Part shown: positions 1 through 10,839 of the stretch, one piece after another
How positions within the stretch are numbered: the first letter of the stretch is position 1
Layout: each line of letters opens with the position of its first letter
NCBI GenBank assembly: GCA_026122225.1
Contig: JANEZZ010000520.1
Coordinates: forward strand, 1,860,001 to 1,924,000
Reading direction: 5' to 3'
DNA length: 64,000 nucleotides
From: Heloderma charlesbogerti
Taxonomy: Eukaryota > Chordata > Lepidosauria > Squamata > Helodermatidae
Program-made: the position numbers and the translations under genes
Notes under the pieces: model-generated
Seen by the model: only the letters and a program-made list of their open reading frames with translations
What the model was told of the DNA's origin: nothing
The model's database searches: none

Positions 1-2165
1 TTGAAGGTAAGGAAGTGGATTGTAGAGTCTAAAGGCTTTTCCACAATCGGTTTAAAGATTCCTCATGATGTTTTTTCCCCCCCAAAGCTGCTGCTACCCC
101 AGACTTGTGTAGTTTACTGTCCCTAGGCAGTTCAGTTTGTGCCATCCTTGACTGTTCTGGGATGTCAGACTAAATCACAGTTTAGTGATCCATGGGTAAG
201 CCTGCTCCCCACTCTCCTCTCCTCCAGGGTAGTGGCAAGCAAGAGATTAGAAGCATTTGCTTCCGTTTTCAACTAACCACAATTTGTTATGTCTGAACTG
301 ATAACTGCAGTTAGTTTGAACTATGGTTTATCCAAATAAGCCGGCATCATAAACCATGGTTTGCAGTTGCTTGCTTGGATAAACAATACTTAAAACTAAC
401 TACATGGCTTTGTTAGGAGGATCATATCTCAGCTGGATAAAGGAAGCCTTTTGCTCATGCAAAAGTTACTGCTATCACTATTCCTTCATAGCATTCTTAG
501 CACATCATCCATGACAAGCAAACACACTATTTCTTCCTCTTTGGTCCTACTGTTTTGAATTTTTAAAGAAACTGGTGTAGTTTGGTGTATATATAAGTAT
601 TTATTCCAGAGGCTGAGTGCTTACATCTGTAACAGTTCAGTGGAAGCACTCCATAGCTTCTGAACAGTAAAAGTCAAGCAAACATCAGCAAAAGCTGCCC
701 CCCTTCTGCACGGTATCATCCACATCTCTTATACATTTCTTCTTTAATTTTATTCTTCGTTAAATTAGGCAGTAAAGGTGTAAACCAGGCCTGCAATATT
801 TGTGACCCACGAAGCTGAATGCAGCCGCCAGTCATGTATTATGTGCTAGGTGTTTGACAACTCTCCTGTTTTTGTTGCTGGCTTGAGATAACATGGGGGA
901 GGGGATCATCTGGCAGACTACTGGGCTACATTTGGCTTGGTAGGTCACAAATTGTGCAGATCCCATGTGAACCTCCCTCTAAACTCCAATTTGTCGACTT
1001 AATGACGCAAGAAAGTTCTCAAGTCTAGGGCTGACTATTAATACTCTACCTATAGTTTTAAGGGGATCCGGAGCAGCAAAACAACAATAACAACAACTCA
1101 AAGAACCTCCAGCTCTGAGGTTCACTCTGGCTGCCCTTCTCTCCTGTGTGCTGTAGCAAGCAGGATTCTCAATGCGCGGTGGGACAGCAAGGCAGGGAGA
1201 TAACGTGACAACGATCAGTGCAAAGAGCAGAACATGGCAAAGCAAATATTATGATTAGCAAAATAAGCGCTTGTCATGGCTCACTAGCTGGGCAGTCACT
1301 GGCTATGTTCAGTGCTGAAATACTAAACCAGCTCCTCAAAAAAAAAAAAATTCTCCACAGAGACACTTTGCAATCATCCAGAGTATTTAAGAAGAGATAC
1401 CTCAATTATATATTTTGTTTCCTTTTAAAGAAGCAATGTGCCAAGTTATCACCCTATATAGCTGAAACCGGAGAGTCCATAATTCAAAATGTGGCATCAT
1501 TCACACACAAAAAGATTCACAATATCTGCATCTTTTAAGACACTAACCAGAAGAATTTGATAACATGGCCCACTGAAGTGGAACACTAACAGCCTGCAGA
1601 TACATCTGACCTCCAGTTAATTGACTGACAAATCATTAAGATTCCGCAGCCAGGAAATGTCTTCTCTCATTTCCTATCACCTTCACCAGCACAACATCTA
1701 ATGGTCCCAGAGTTGCATTTTACAGGCTACTAAAAAAAGGAAAGACACCACTTTGAAATTTATGAGGAGCTTGGGGAAACTACTGAGTACCACCTTTTCT
1801 TCTTTCACTCCTCATGCCGCAGGCATAAATTCAGTTCACAGCTTGTTCCTGCACTTAAATAGTTGTGTCTATCTAGCACTTATATATTTGCCTCGCTTCC
1901 TGCTTCAGAACTGTTCACCAAGATTCACTTCTTCCTCTTTGGTTTAGGACAGAAAGGTAATCAGCACATGCATAACCTGAATCAAAACAGGAAGGAAGGA
2001 AAAATAAAGGATTGCTCTTCATATCGTTATGTGCTTCCTACTTCCTGAACTGATGAAAAGCTCCAGAGGCAGCATTTACCAAAGTTTGGTTTCCTTTGAA
2101 AGGAGGGATCACTGGAGGTTTATGGCATTTTGTAATATTTGAATTTATTTACAAATATACAAGTT
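1..2165. other. Region without recognisable gene
   Basis: I see no coding exon, RNA gene or classifiable repeat here. Open frames reach only about 106 codons (1218-1538 plus, 979-1245 minus) and show no family motif. A weak inverted arrangement of 'aaccat' and 'ggataaac' words lies at about 315-392 and resembles the foldback elements further right, but it is too degraded to call. A short A-run sits near 1339-1350. Confidence 0.6.
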
Positions 2166-2173
2166 GGGTATAG

Positions 2174-2679
2174 GTGAAAGCACACAGCTTGGCACTCTTA
2201 CAGACAGCAAATCCCCTGCTCTTACATCATAACTCCCTGAGAGGCAACCCAGACTCCCCAAAAGATGCCTTTACAAGCATTAAAGACATGACTGAAGGGT
2301 TGCCTGCACTCATAAAGCCCACCGACAGGTATCCCTTTCTTCTCATCCATGTGGGAACAAATGATACTGCCAAGCGGCGCTATAAAGAAATCACATCAGA
2401 CTTTGAAGCTTTGGGAAGGAAACTCAAGAACTTTGGGGCCCAGATAGTTTTCTCACCCATCCTTCCAGTAGTCAGAAGAGGGATAGAAAGGGAAAGAAAA
2501 ATACTCCGCGTGAATGACTGGCTACGAAGGTGGTGCCAGTGCAAGAGATTTAGATTCTGGAAGGGCTATACTTCCTGGAAGATGGACTGTTGGCAAGGGA
2601 CAGGTTGCACCTCACAAAGGCTGGGAAGAATGTGTTTGGCCACAGCATGAAGAACTTTATCAGGAGGGCTTTAAACTGA
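2174..2679 (+). pseudogene. CR1 ORF1 remnant, esterase (SGNH hydrolase) domain
   Basis: This is the C-terminal part of CR1 ORF1, an accessory protein of the retrotransposon that in this family carries an SGNH/GDSL-type esterase domain. The clearest motif is LLIHVGTNDTAK, the glycine-asparagine-aspartate block of the fold, near codons 57-68 of the open stretch from 2174. Farther on, LHLTKAGKNVFGH (from about 2608) matches the end block with the catalytic histidine, and the frame stops at a TGA after RRALN near 2677. The two blocks are in different frames: the stretch open from 2174 runs out of frame around 2550-2600, so at least one indel is present. The N-terminal half with the catalytic serine block is not visible. 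ORF2 begins about 140 bases downstream, as usual for CR1. It is a broken copy with no expected product. Confidence 0.75.
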
Positions 2680-2819
2680 ATCCTACAGGGGAAGGAGACA
2701 TAAAGTTGGGGGTTACAATGGATGAAGGCTCATGCAGTGCAACAGCTCTAATAGCGCCCAATAATAGTCTTCAGAAACATGTAGGAAGAAAGCTAGACTA
2801 TAAAGCACATGGTCTTTGA

Positions 2820-3763
2820 TGTCTATATACTAATGCCCAGAGTATGGGAAACAAACAGAACCAACTTGAACTTTTAATACAGGAGGGAAATTATGACTTG
2901 ATAGGTGTAACTGAGACTTGGTGGGATGACTCTCATGACTGGAATACAGCAATTGAAGGATATAACTTGTTCAAAAAGAACAGGAGGAACAGAAAAGGAG
3001 GTGGGGTTGCACTGTATGTGAAAAATACATATCTCTGCACAGAAATACAGGAGGATGAGCTTGGTAGCCCCATCGAGAGCCTCTGGGTTAAAATAAACAG
3101 AGCAAAAAATAAAAGAAACATGGCTGTTGGAGTCTACTACCGGCCACACAATCAAGGAGAAGATGATGATGAAACTTTTGAAAAGCAAACAGCCAATGTT
3201 TCAAGGAAGCATGATGTAGTAGTAATGGGGGACTTCAATTTCCCCAATATTTGTTGGGAGACAAATTCTGCAGAACATGACCCCTCCAGGAAATTCCTGA
3301 CTTGTGTGGTGGATAAATTCCTCCTGGAGAAAGTAGAGGAAGGAACTAGAGGATCGGCTATCCTTGACTTGATCCTAACCAACAGAGATGACTTAGTGCA
3401 TAAAGTAGCAGTTACAGGAATGCTAGGGAAAGTGACCATGTTATAGTTGAGTTCTTGGTTCTAAAGGAAGCAAAAGCCGAGTGTAGCCAAATGTGTACTC
3501 TGGATTTTAGGAAAGCCAATTTTAATGAACTCAGAACAATGATAAGTAAGGTCCCATGGCAAGTGACTCTAACGAGAAAAGGAGTCCAAGATAGGTGGGA
3601 GTTTTTAAAAAAGGAAACTCTAAAAAAGGAAAAGGCTAATGTTGTCCCTATCTTCAAAAAGGGTAAAAAGGAGGAACCTGGGAACTACAGACCAGTCAGT
3701 CTGACATCAATCCCTGGGAAAAATCTGGGGCAGATGATAAAGCAATCCATCTGTAAGCACCTT
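2820..3763 (+). pseudogene. CR1 ORF2 remnant: apurinic-like endonuclease and start of reverse transcriptase
   Basis: ORF2 encodes the CR1 endonuclease-reverse transcriptase that nicks target DNA and primes cDNA synthesis. Reading starts in frame before the methionine at 2844 (YTNAQSMGNKQ). Visible endonuclease blocks are VTETWW (metal-binding glutamate), GVALYVK, VGVYYRP and MGDFNFPNICW (catalytic Asp-Asn), in order across about 170 codons. Near 3425-3440 a frameshift separates this from the SDHV-type block and the connecting segment LDFRKANFNEL. At about 3620 the sequence jumps, omitting several hundred bases, to the reverse-transcriptase fingers motif VPIFKKGKKEEPGNYRPVSL. Coding likeness stops abruptly at 3763, where an inverted CR1 3' end begins. 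No palm motif (FADD) survives. It is clearly inactive. Confidence 0.85.
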
Positions 3764-3927
3764 AGAATCATAGAATAGTAGGGTTGGAAGGGGCCTACAA
3801 GGTCATCGAGTCCAACCCCCTGCTCAATGCAGGAATCCAAGTCAGAGCATCCCTGACAAATGGCTGTCCAGCCTCGTCTTGAAGGCCTCCAGTGTGGGAG
3901 AGCCCACCACCTCCCCAGGTAATTGGT
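3764..3927 (-). mobile_element. Short CR1 3' end inserted or inverted inside copy A
   Basis: Read on the minus strand, this segment runs from 'accaattacctggggagg' through 'ccccttccaaccctactatt' to ATTCTATGATTCT, the same terminal stretch found at 4147-4315 on the plus strand. It is either a 5'-truncated CR1 that landed in reverse orientation or an inversion. The right junction repeats the host word TTTAGCCTTGAGAAG twice (about 3927 and 3947). Confidence 0.85.
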
Positions 3928-4479
3928 TTAGCCTTGAGAAGGCATGTTTAGCCTTGAGAAGAGAAGACTGAGGGAAGATATGAGAGCGCTCTTCGAATAC
4001 TTGAAAGGTTGTCAAAGAGAGGAAGGCCAGGATCTCTTCTCGATCATCCCAGAATGCAGGACATGGAATAATGGGCTCAAGTGACAGGAAGCCAGATTCC
4101 GGCTGAACATCAGGAAAAACTTGCTGTTAGAGCAATACGACAATGGAACCAATTACCTAGGGAGGTAGTGGGCTCTCCCACACTGGAGGCATTCAAGATG
4201 AGGCTGGACAGCCATCTATCAGGGATGCTCTGACTTGGATTCCTGCATTGAGCAGGGGGTTGGACTCAATGGTCTTGTAGGCCCCTTCCAACCCTACTAT
4301 TCTATGATTCTATGAAGCAGAAAAAGACAGAATAGCTGCACAATGCCTTCTCATTGGTACAGCTAAAAGCCCTTCATCTGGAAGCACCCACAGTATAATA
4401 TTAACTTTAGTTTATTTTTAAAAACTACAAGCCCTATAAAGCCCAGTAGGAAATTATGATCCCCACATCATTTCTAGCT

Positions 4480-4754
4480 AAGGAGAGATCTTGGATGGCT
4501 TTAAAAGGGAGTTAGACAAATTCCTGGAGGAGAAGCCTACAATGGCTACTAGGCTTCAGGGCTATGTGCTACCTCCAGTACCAGAGGCAGTATGCCTACG
4601 TACACCAGTTGCTGGGCAATATGGGCGGGAGAGTGCTGTTGCACTTGTGCCCTGCTTGTGGTTTCCTGGTTGACAGCTGGTTGGCCACTGTGTGAACAGA
4701 ATGCTAGACTAGATGGACCCTTGGTCTGGTCTAGCATGGCTCTTATGTTCTTAT
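4480..4754 (+). mobile_element. CR1-type LINE 3' end (TTCTTATG-tailed subfamily)
   Basis: The first codons encode the last residues of a CR1 ORF2 (DGFKRELDKFLEE). The 3' UTR follows, ending in 'ctagcatggctcttatgttcttat'-type sequence. The same 3' end recurs at 48387-48608 (plus) and at 20673 onward (minus). It is a 5'-truncated copy. Confidence 0.8.
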
Positions 4755-5499
4755 CTTGTGGGACCCATCCTGTGTGGATGTGAGCCCTCTACCACCTGCT
4801 ACCTCCTCCCCTTTCCTATTTGGAAGGTAGGTGGGATTGGCAAAGAAAGAGGAGCCAGAGTTGAGTCAACTGAACTCTTCAAGTGTTGGTACTGAATGTT
4901 TAAAAACAGCCTCCAATGGATTTCTTTTCCCCCAGATTTTCAACAGGGGCGCTTGAAAAGCCCATTTGGGTTTCATGGCAAATCCTGAACTAGACAAGGG
5001 CTCAATTCGTCCAATATTCCCTCAAAAAGAGAGAGCAATTGTACAAACTGGGCCCTTATACACATGGGCTTCTATGGAAAGCCCAAATCAGGTGTGTGGA
5101 GAAGTAAGGGGCACACACCTATTCCACCATGAGCAAAGACCAGACAGGTCTGAACACAGGCCAAGTGTATCAGTACCGATTTTCAAATGTTTGCAGATAC
5201 CTACATGGATCCAACTACAGAAATGGGAAGCAGAGACCATCATTAGACTGAACCTTTCTAGTGTACACACTACATATTGATTTTCATTCATTTGGAAGCT
5301 GATCCACAAGGCCTCGGCTATTAAATATTGCTCACTGGAAAGACAGCAGTGGTGACAGCAAGTAAAAGGAGCGCTGATACTAGAAGACAAGACAGCAGTG
5401 CTTTTCAAATGGTGCAGTAAACACTGAAGAGCACATTGATAATGCCAACTCCAAATGCATTCTTCAGTTAAAAGGGCCCAGTTGGAAGTGTCCCTGCTT

Positions 5500-5600
5500 C
5501 TGTTATTAAGATTACAATCCTAAACATACCATTAGTAGCGAGTAAGCCCAAATGAACACAGTGGGGCTTACTGCCAAGAAAACATGCACAATACTGTGCT
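5500..5600. repeat. Short interspersed fragment ('gtggggcttac' type)
   Basis: This contains the words 'attacaatcctaaacat' and 'cacagtggggcttactgcc', which recur in variant form near 14135, 33895, 36270 and 47170. It is probably a piece of a common short repeat of the host genome; the class is not determined. Confidence 0.35.
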
Positions 5601-5945
5601 GCACAGCTACAAAGATCAAGCACAATACCACTGTCACTGAAATTGACATTTGCCTACTGTAGAAAGGAAGATGAACAACAAACCACCTGGGGGAAAAGAT
5701 TGAAAGTGTAAACACAGCCATTAGAAGCATAATCTGCACCAAGCTGCCAAACATGATTAATTATTGAAATTCCTATAAAAAGAGCAATTTTAACAATAGA
5801 TTCTCTGGAGGATGTGCTAAAGATCACTGAAGATAGGTTCTTACAGACTGCTTTCCACTCACCCCACTGCAAATTTTATTATATGTATTGTGATTACTCT
5901 GCAATTCCAAATAGGGTTGCTATCTAGTTATGGTCCCTTCTCCTG

Positions 5946-6330
5946 CGGCTTCTCTACACCATGGTTTTATCCCCCACCTTTACCGGGGCTTCTGCTTCTG
6001 GATCCTTTGTGAGATTAAGATCAGTTCCTTCACATGTGCTTACACGTGCTTTCGGGGGGGATTTTCTTTCACTGCACATTCTATATGTTTCATTTTACAG
6101 CCACTAGATGGTGCTGTGGTATAGCAGAATTGGGGAAGTACACAGCCACTGCAGCACTTCATTGCGCTTCTAGAAAAAATGCCAACCTTTCCCCAGTCTT
6201 AAAAGAACCAGGATAAAGGTATAAAGCACAGGAGAGGCCCTGGAGATTGATGGTGTTGTGTACAAGACCTGCAAACTTCTGTGAATGACCAATCATGAAT
6301 GCACAATAAAAGCCTCATGTAGAAATGCCC
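5946..6330 (+). mobile_element. Non-autonomous DNA transposon, 'GGCTTCTACAC' family, copy 1
   Basis: The ends are imperfectly inverted ('cggcttctctacacc' at the left, 'catgtagaaatgcccc' at the right). The core carries 'ccactagatggtgctgtgg', and the right part has 'gaatgaccaatcatgaatgcacaataaaagcc'-like sequence. The same order is found at 7405-8356, 24127-24476, 29288-29680 and, reversed, at 51601-51925. There is no transposase frame. A superfamily is not assigned, because no clear target duplication is visible. Confidence 0.7.
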
Positions 6331-6858
6331 CTTGCTCTTAACAGTGGTTGGAGACACAAAAATTTAGCAGGTAAAACTTTTTCAACCACTTGTCTCCATA
6401 TGCCAGGAAAAAAATCACCTGCTAAATTTATGTGTCTTGAGTCACTGTTAAATGTAGAAGCTACCATACCTTATGTCCCCAAATCCAGACAGCATGTAAT
6501 GCAACTTGTTTTCAAATTATGGAAATGAAGCACATTAACTGCATTTTCAACCAATTGTTTTTCTGCCTACACTTGGCATGTATCACAAAAAAATTGGGAA
6601 AGGAGCTCCATACTTGACCATTTAATGGTGCCTGCCATTAAGGAGTGGTCTCTCTTATCTGTCCTGTCTGCTTTTCTTCTCTGAGAGGCTGAGAGCGCAG
6701 TAAAGCATGTTGAGAAGAGATATGGCAGGCTGTTGTGTTCTATCATCCCTCTTTTTTGCTTCTTGAACATGGCTTCATAACTGCTCAATTAATGTGGGAG
6801 CAGATGTTCCAAGTATAAGGGGAAGGCCAACCCTAGTCACAGAATTCTACAGTGATGG

Positions 6859-7246
6859 TAGGGTGGCCATGTGTCCTCTTACGGTCCTCTATTTGAAGGG
6901 CTACCAGAGGGCTGTACTCTGTTTTGAAGGAGTCCTCTTGAAGGGTTCCCCAGTCCCATTCTGGTTTAAAGATAAAGAACCATCAAAAAGAAGAGCAACA
7001 GGGCCCTTGAAGTTGCCTATCAACAGCACCTGAACAGCAGAATGAACAAGGCACATATGTCACCTGGTCACAGACTTCTACATTATGATGTACTGTATTC
7101 TATATAAATTATAATAATCATTTCTAAATTTGCATCAAGACATGTAAATTAACATATGCAGATTTTATGTAAATCAGTGCCCTCTTTCTGCCCTCCCCCA
7201 AGTGATACACATCCTCTTTTTTGGCAATTCACAAGTGGCCACCCTA
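6859..7246 (+). mobile_element. hAT-like non-autonomous transposon (TAGGGTGGCCA ends)
   Basis: The terminal inverted repeats are TAGGGTGGCCA at the left and TGGCCACCCTA at the right, about 390 bp apart, with no coding content. The flanking 8-mers (AGTGATGG and GCTGGGAG) do not match, so the insertion is old or the ends are recombined. Confidence 0.6.
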
Positions 7247-7404
7247 GCTGGGAGCTAGTTTCTATGTATTTAATGCTACAATACTAAGCACTAATTCTTG
7301 GAAGTCTTATCCATTTCAAAAGGATTTACTTTTAAGTAAGTATGTTTACATAGGGCTTTCAATACTTATGGTCTAGCTTCCAACACTATAGAATACTGTG
7401 ACAG

Positions 7405-8356
7405 AGAGCATTTCTACACCAGGCTAAAATCTCACGACTTTACCGGGGCTTTCCGCTTCTGTTTTAAATCCAGGATCATGACAAGCTCCCTTTACACGCG
7501 CTTCCCTTACTCCCATTTCCCCCCTTATCTGCACTGTTCTAGATCTTTCATTATACAGCCACTAGATGGTGCTGTGATCTAGCTCCTCTTATTGCAGGAT
7601 TTCCTCTTTTCGTGAGGAAACTCAACCTGTTGTAATTTGATAGCTCAATACCTCCAATTAGGGATAGGCGGATTCCCTACCTGCTGGTCCAGGTGGGAAT
7701 CTGCCCTTCAGGGGAGGCGATCCATCCCTCCTGCTGGGAATCTGTCTGGGCCAGCCCCGCTCCATGGCAATCCTGCAGAGCCGGCCGCCGGCTCCGCATC
7801 ACTGGTGATACGGCCGGCCACCATTGCCGTGCCATATTGCTGGGCTAACTCCAGATGCAAATGGTGTCCGCTATGCCATTTGCAGCCGTAAAGCTGTTAG
7901 GTTAACCTAAATGCAGCTTTAAATGGCTGCATTTAGGTTAACCTAACAGCTTTACGGCCGCAAATGGCGTAGCAGATGCCATTTGCGTCCGGAGTTAGCC
8001 CAACGATATGGCACAGCAATAGCGGCCAGCCGCATTGCCAGCGATGTGGACCCGGCGGCCGGCTCCGCAGGATCACTGCATGAAGGAGCCGGCCCAGATG
8101 GATTCCGGAGGGAGGCAGAGGTGAGTGCCACATTCTGGCATGGACTCCAGAGGCTGGATTCTTTGGAATCCAGCCTCAGTGGGGTCTGTGGCAGAATCCT
8201 CCACCATCCCTACCTCCTATCTTTGAAAAATTGGGATAAAGGATCATTTAGCAGGGTAGACACCCTGGAGACTGACACCATCATCTAAAGGACCCACAAA
8301 CCTCCATGAGTAACCAATCTCAATAGCAGGATAAAAGCCCTGTGTGAAGAAGCCCT
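7405..8356 (+). mobile_element. 'GGCTTCTACAC' family, copy 2, split by a nested element
   Basis: The left part (7405-7658) carries 'catttctacaccaggc', 'actttaccggggctt' and 'ccactagatggtgctgtg'. The right part (8213-8356) carries 'gagtaaccaatctcaatagc' and 'gtgaagaagccct'. A 554-bp foldback element sits between them. Removing that insert gives about the length of the other family members. Confidence 0.7.
7659..8212. mobile_element. Nested foldback hAT-like element with near-matching 8-bp target duplication
   Basis: It starts TAGGGATAGG and ends CCATCCCTA (inverted). The flanks are CCTCCAAT (7651-7658) and CCTCCTAT (8213-8220), which match at 7 of 8 positions. The whole element folds on itself: the centre is a 31-bp perfect inverted repeat (7885-7915 and 7928-7958). 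Outward pairing continues through 'gctatgccatttgc' / 'gcaaatggcgtagc', 'ttagccca' and the 'gccggccgccggc' patches. A second hairpin lies at 8150-8177. It is GC- and CpG-rich compared with its surroundings. No protein is encoded. Confidence 0.75.
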
Positions 8357-8399
8357 GAATGGTTCTTTCTTCTAACAGTTAGAAATTAAACATGGAACT

Positions 8400-8500
8400 A
8401 TAATATATTATTTTATTATTATTATTTATTCAATTTATAACACACCTATATACAAACACTCTAGGTGGTGTACAAAGTTAAAAACAATTTAACAAAAACT
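8400..8500 (-). repeat. Retroposon tail fragment (AT-rich, 'ggtggtgtacaaagtt')
   Basis: An ATT-rich stretch is followed by 'cacacctatatacaaacactctaggtggtgtacaaag'-type sequence. It resembles the minus-strand tails at 31303-31375, 49198-49330 and 53850-53960. The class is unknown. Confidence 0.4.
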
Positions 8501-10229
8501 CCAACAGTAAAATATATCAGCTAAATACACAAGCGGCAGTACTGTAGCAGCTAAATTATTCTACAGTAGGCTTCCCCCTTGCACCCCAATTTGCAGCAAC
8601 TGACTACTGAAATTATTTTATGCTTGTGGCAGTGAAACATCTTGCAGTGATTGGCTGAGCTGGTGTGATAACTCTGAATGCTTAGCTGCTCAGGCAACTT
8701 ACACAGTTTGCAATCCAGCCTTTATGAGGGGAAAGAAACTTGTCAGGTTGGCTGGAATTAAACGCATAGAGGGGTTGTCTAAATAGACACCAGGTGGAAT
8801 GCCTGGAATCCAGAAAAATGCGGTTATCCAGGCCATATGGCAACCCTAGATAAAAACACAAAGGGCATCCTGTAAAAAAGGTGCAACCTTTAACCAAAAC
8901 ATGCTGGAGCATGCTCAGTTTCTACCTTTGTGGCTAAATAAATATATGAACTCAAACTTGGCCAATTTGCTATGCTTTATCCAGTTAATTCATCCTGACT
9001 GATCAAGAACTGTCCGCTCACCTAAATTTTTGAACAGCCTATTATAGCACATTATATCATGCGTAACAGTATCACATATTTAAATACTGCAACTGTTACA
9101 CGAAAACTATCACACTTATCTTCAGTTAACATGCAAAATACCTGAATTTGTGCCAGAAACCCTGCTTTGATCCAACTACATAGTACTGGCAAACCTTTGT
9201 TGTTTATTTTAATTACAGCCAATAATGTTGTTTATTGAAAAGAGAGCAAAAAGCACAGTCTGCAGAACTTTAGATGAAATTAACCATAACAGTAGTAAAA
9301 TGTGAGGCTACAGATATGATTCAGAAAGCTGTAGCAAGGATCACTCATAGCAGCACTGAAAAAACAAAAACGTAGTTACATTCAAAGCAGTCGTTTCCTA
9401 ACAAAAGTCCCTTCCATGGTTTTGAATTCCACAGAACTCAAGTTCCTTTTCTCAACAGCAATGTGGTGAGTGATGACAGAAGTAGCAACGGGGGGGGGGG
9501 GCAGGGACCCAAAACCTTTGTATATTCCATCTGTGATTTTTGTAGTTTTTTTTCACAATGCAGCACTAAAAACTGAATTGATTTGAATGCAGATCTATTT
9601 TTACTGGTAAGACTTGTTCAGTTCTAACTGGCAGTTCACTGCACAAAGAACTCAAAACATGGTAATGATACAGATATTTTTATGATCAAGACTGAAAGCC
9701 CCCCAGTCAAGTATTTTTCCCCATTCTGTCTTTCTAATCCCTTGAACCTACATATTTCTCTGCCATGAATCCTATTTAGTTTATCCCACTGACCTTAACC
9801 AGTACCCAGCAAACTTTCTTCCAATCCATGAAAATAAGAAAACAGGGCAAAACACAGATGCTCTCTTGAAGTGTCTTCTCCTTCATTCTTGCATTAACTT
9901 TTTAAGAAACTGAAAAGGCTACAACTGCAGAGAATTTGCAAACGAAATGTAGGCATTACAAAGGAATAACCTATGATAATGTGTGGAGTCCTGGATCAAT
10001 AGTTTGAAGAGGAGGATTTCCCACACATCTCATCAAAAGGATTGTAATGTAGTCAGCCAAGTAACAGCTTTTGTAGTTCTTTGTCTTAACCCTTGCTTAA
10101 GACAGAGGGGGCGGGGGGCGGAGAGAGATGATACGGTTCTATACAACTCCCTTACTTATACAATACAGCAATGTACATTCTCAGAAATGGGCTAGCAAAG
10201 TCCATGAAACTTTTTAACTGTCAGCTTAG
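8500..10229. other. Region without recognisable gene
   Basis: Mostly unique AT-rich DNA. A single 'ccatatggcaaccctag' end near 8834-8850 looks like one terminus of a decayed DNA transposon. A 12-base G-run lies at 9490-9501. I see no coding signal. Confidence 0.5.
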
Positions 10230-10420
10230 ACATGATGCTAAGCATGTCTAACAGCAAGAATGGGAAGGGAGAGAGTGGGACAGAATTCCCCAGTTGCCAC
10301 CTACCTCACCTCTAAAGGTGAAACACCTGGAGAAGGGCCTCTGAAGATTACCTTACCATTTAGGCAGGTTCATGTAGGACTTGAGGGACGAGAATATGTT
10401 ACTGAAGAATATATGTTTTG
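10230..10420 (+). repeat. Decayed interspersed repeat fragment
   Basis: The words 'gttgccacctacctcacctc', 'gagaagggcctctgaagat' and 'aggcaggttcatgtagg' occur in the order I recognise from a common squamate repeat. A reversed, equally decayed version may lie at 54060-54260. The class is uncertain. Confidence 0.35.
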
Positions 10421-10584
10421 TATCACTTGTTTTCTACTCTGTTACAAGAGGACTTCCCCATGTCATTCCCCATAATCAGGCCTTTGTCATGTATACCTTA
10501 TTCCCCATATCAATGTTTAGGACACAGTTTAGCAGTCCTTCCTCAGGGATGTCTAACAAGCTGCATGAGATGAAGGACAAAATA

Positions 10585-10830
10585 TGTTGTTTGTTTACTT
10601 ATATTATGCCCTTATATTATGCCCCTCCCAAGGAACTCAGAGCAGTGTACAAAAGTCCATTCCACCACCCCACCCACACGCCCAATTTTATCCTCACAAC
10701 CATCTGCGATGGTTGTTAGGTTGAGAGAAGGTTACTCAGTGAGCTTCATTGTTGAGCAAGGACCTGAACCCAGATCCCTACAGCCATAGGTTCAACACTC
10801 TAACCACTTCACCATGCTGCCTACCACAAT
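10585..10830 (-). mobile_element. tRNA-derived SINE, minus strand
   Basis: On the minus strand a tRNA-like head starts near 10825. The A-box-like word is 'tggtgaagtggttagagtg' and the B-box-like word is 'gggttcaggtcc', about 35 bases apart. The body reads 'aagctcactgagtaacc' and 'ggttgtgaggataaaattgg', and the AT-rich tail is at 10585-10620. The head and body match the tRNA-derived, CORE/MIR-like SINEs common in squamates; the exact family is not assigned. The copy is old, with several indels. Confidence 0.75.
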
Positions 10831-10839
10831 GGGATTTTA

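Larger units (their letters stand above)
2170..4315 (+). mobile_element. CR1 LINE copy A, internally deleted and rearranged
   Basis: In order along the plus strand I can read: the end of an SGNH/GDSL-esterase-like ORF1 (2174-2679), the endonuclease half of ORF2 (about 2820-3500), a jump into the start of the reverse transcriptase (NVVPIFKKG...NYRPVSLTSIPGK, about 3635-3763), a minus-strand CR1 3' end (3764-3927), and then the last part of ORF2 plus the 3' UTR (3928-4315). The copy ends in the ATTCTATG repeats typical of CR1. Most of the reverse transcriptase is missing. The order esterase, endonuclease, reverse transcriptase, octamer tail is the known CR1 architecture; the deletions are inferred by comparison with copies B and C in this window. 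Confidence 0.9.
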
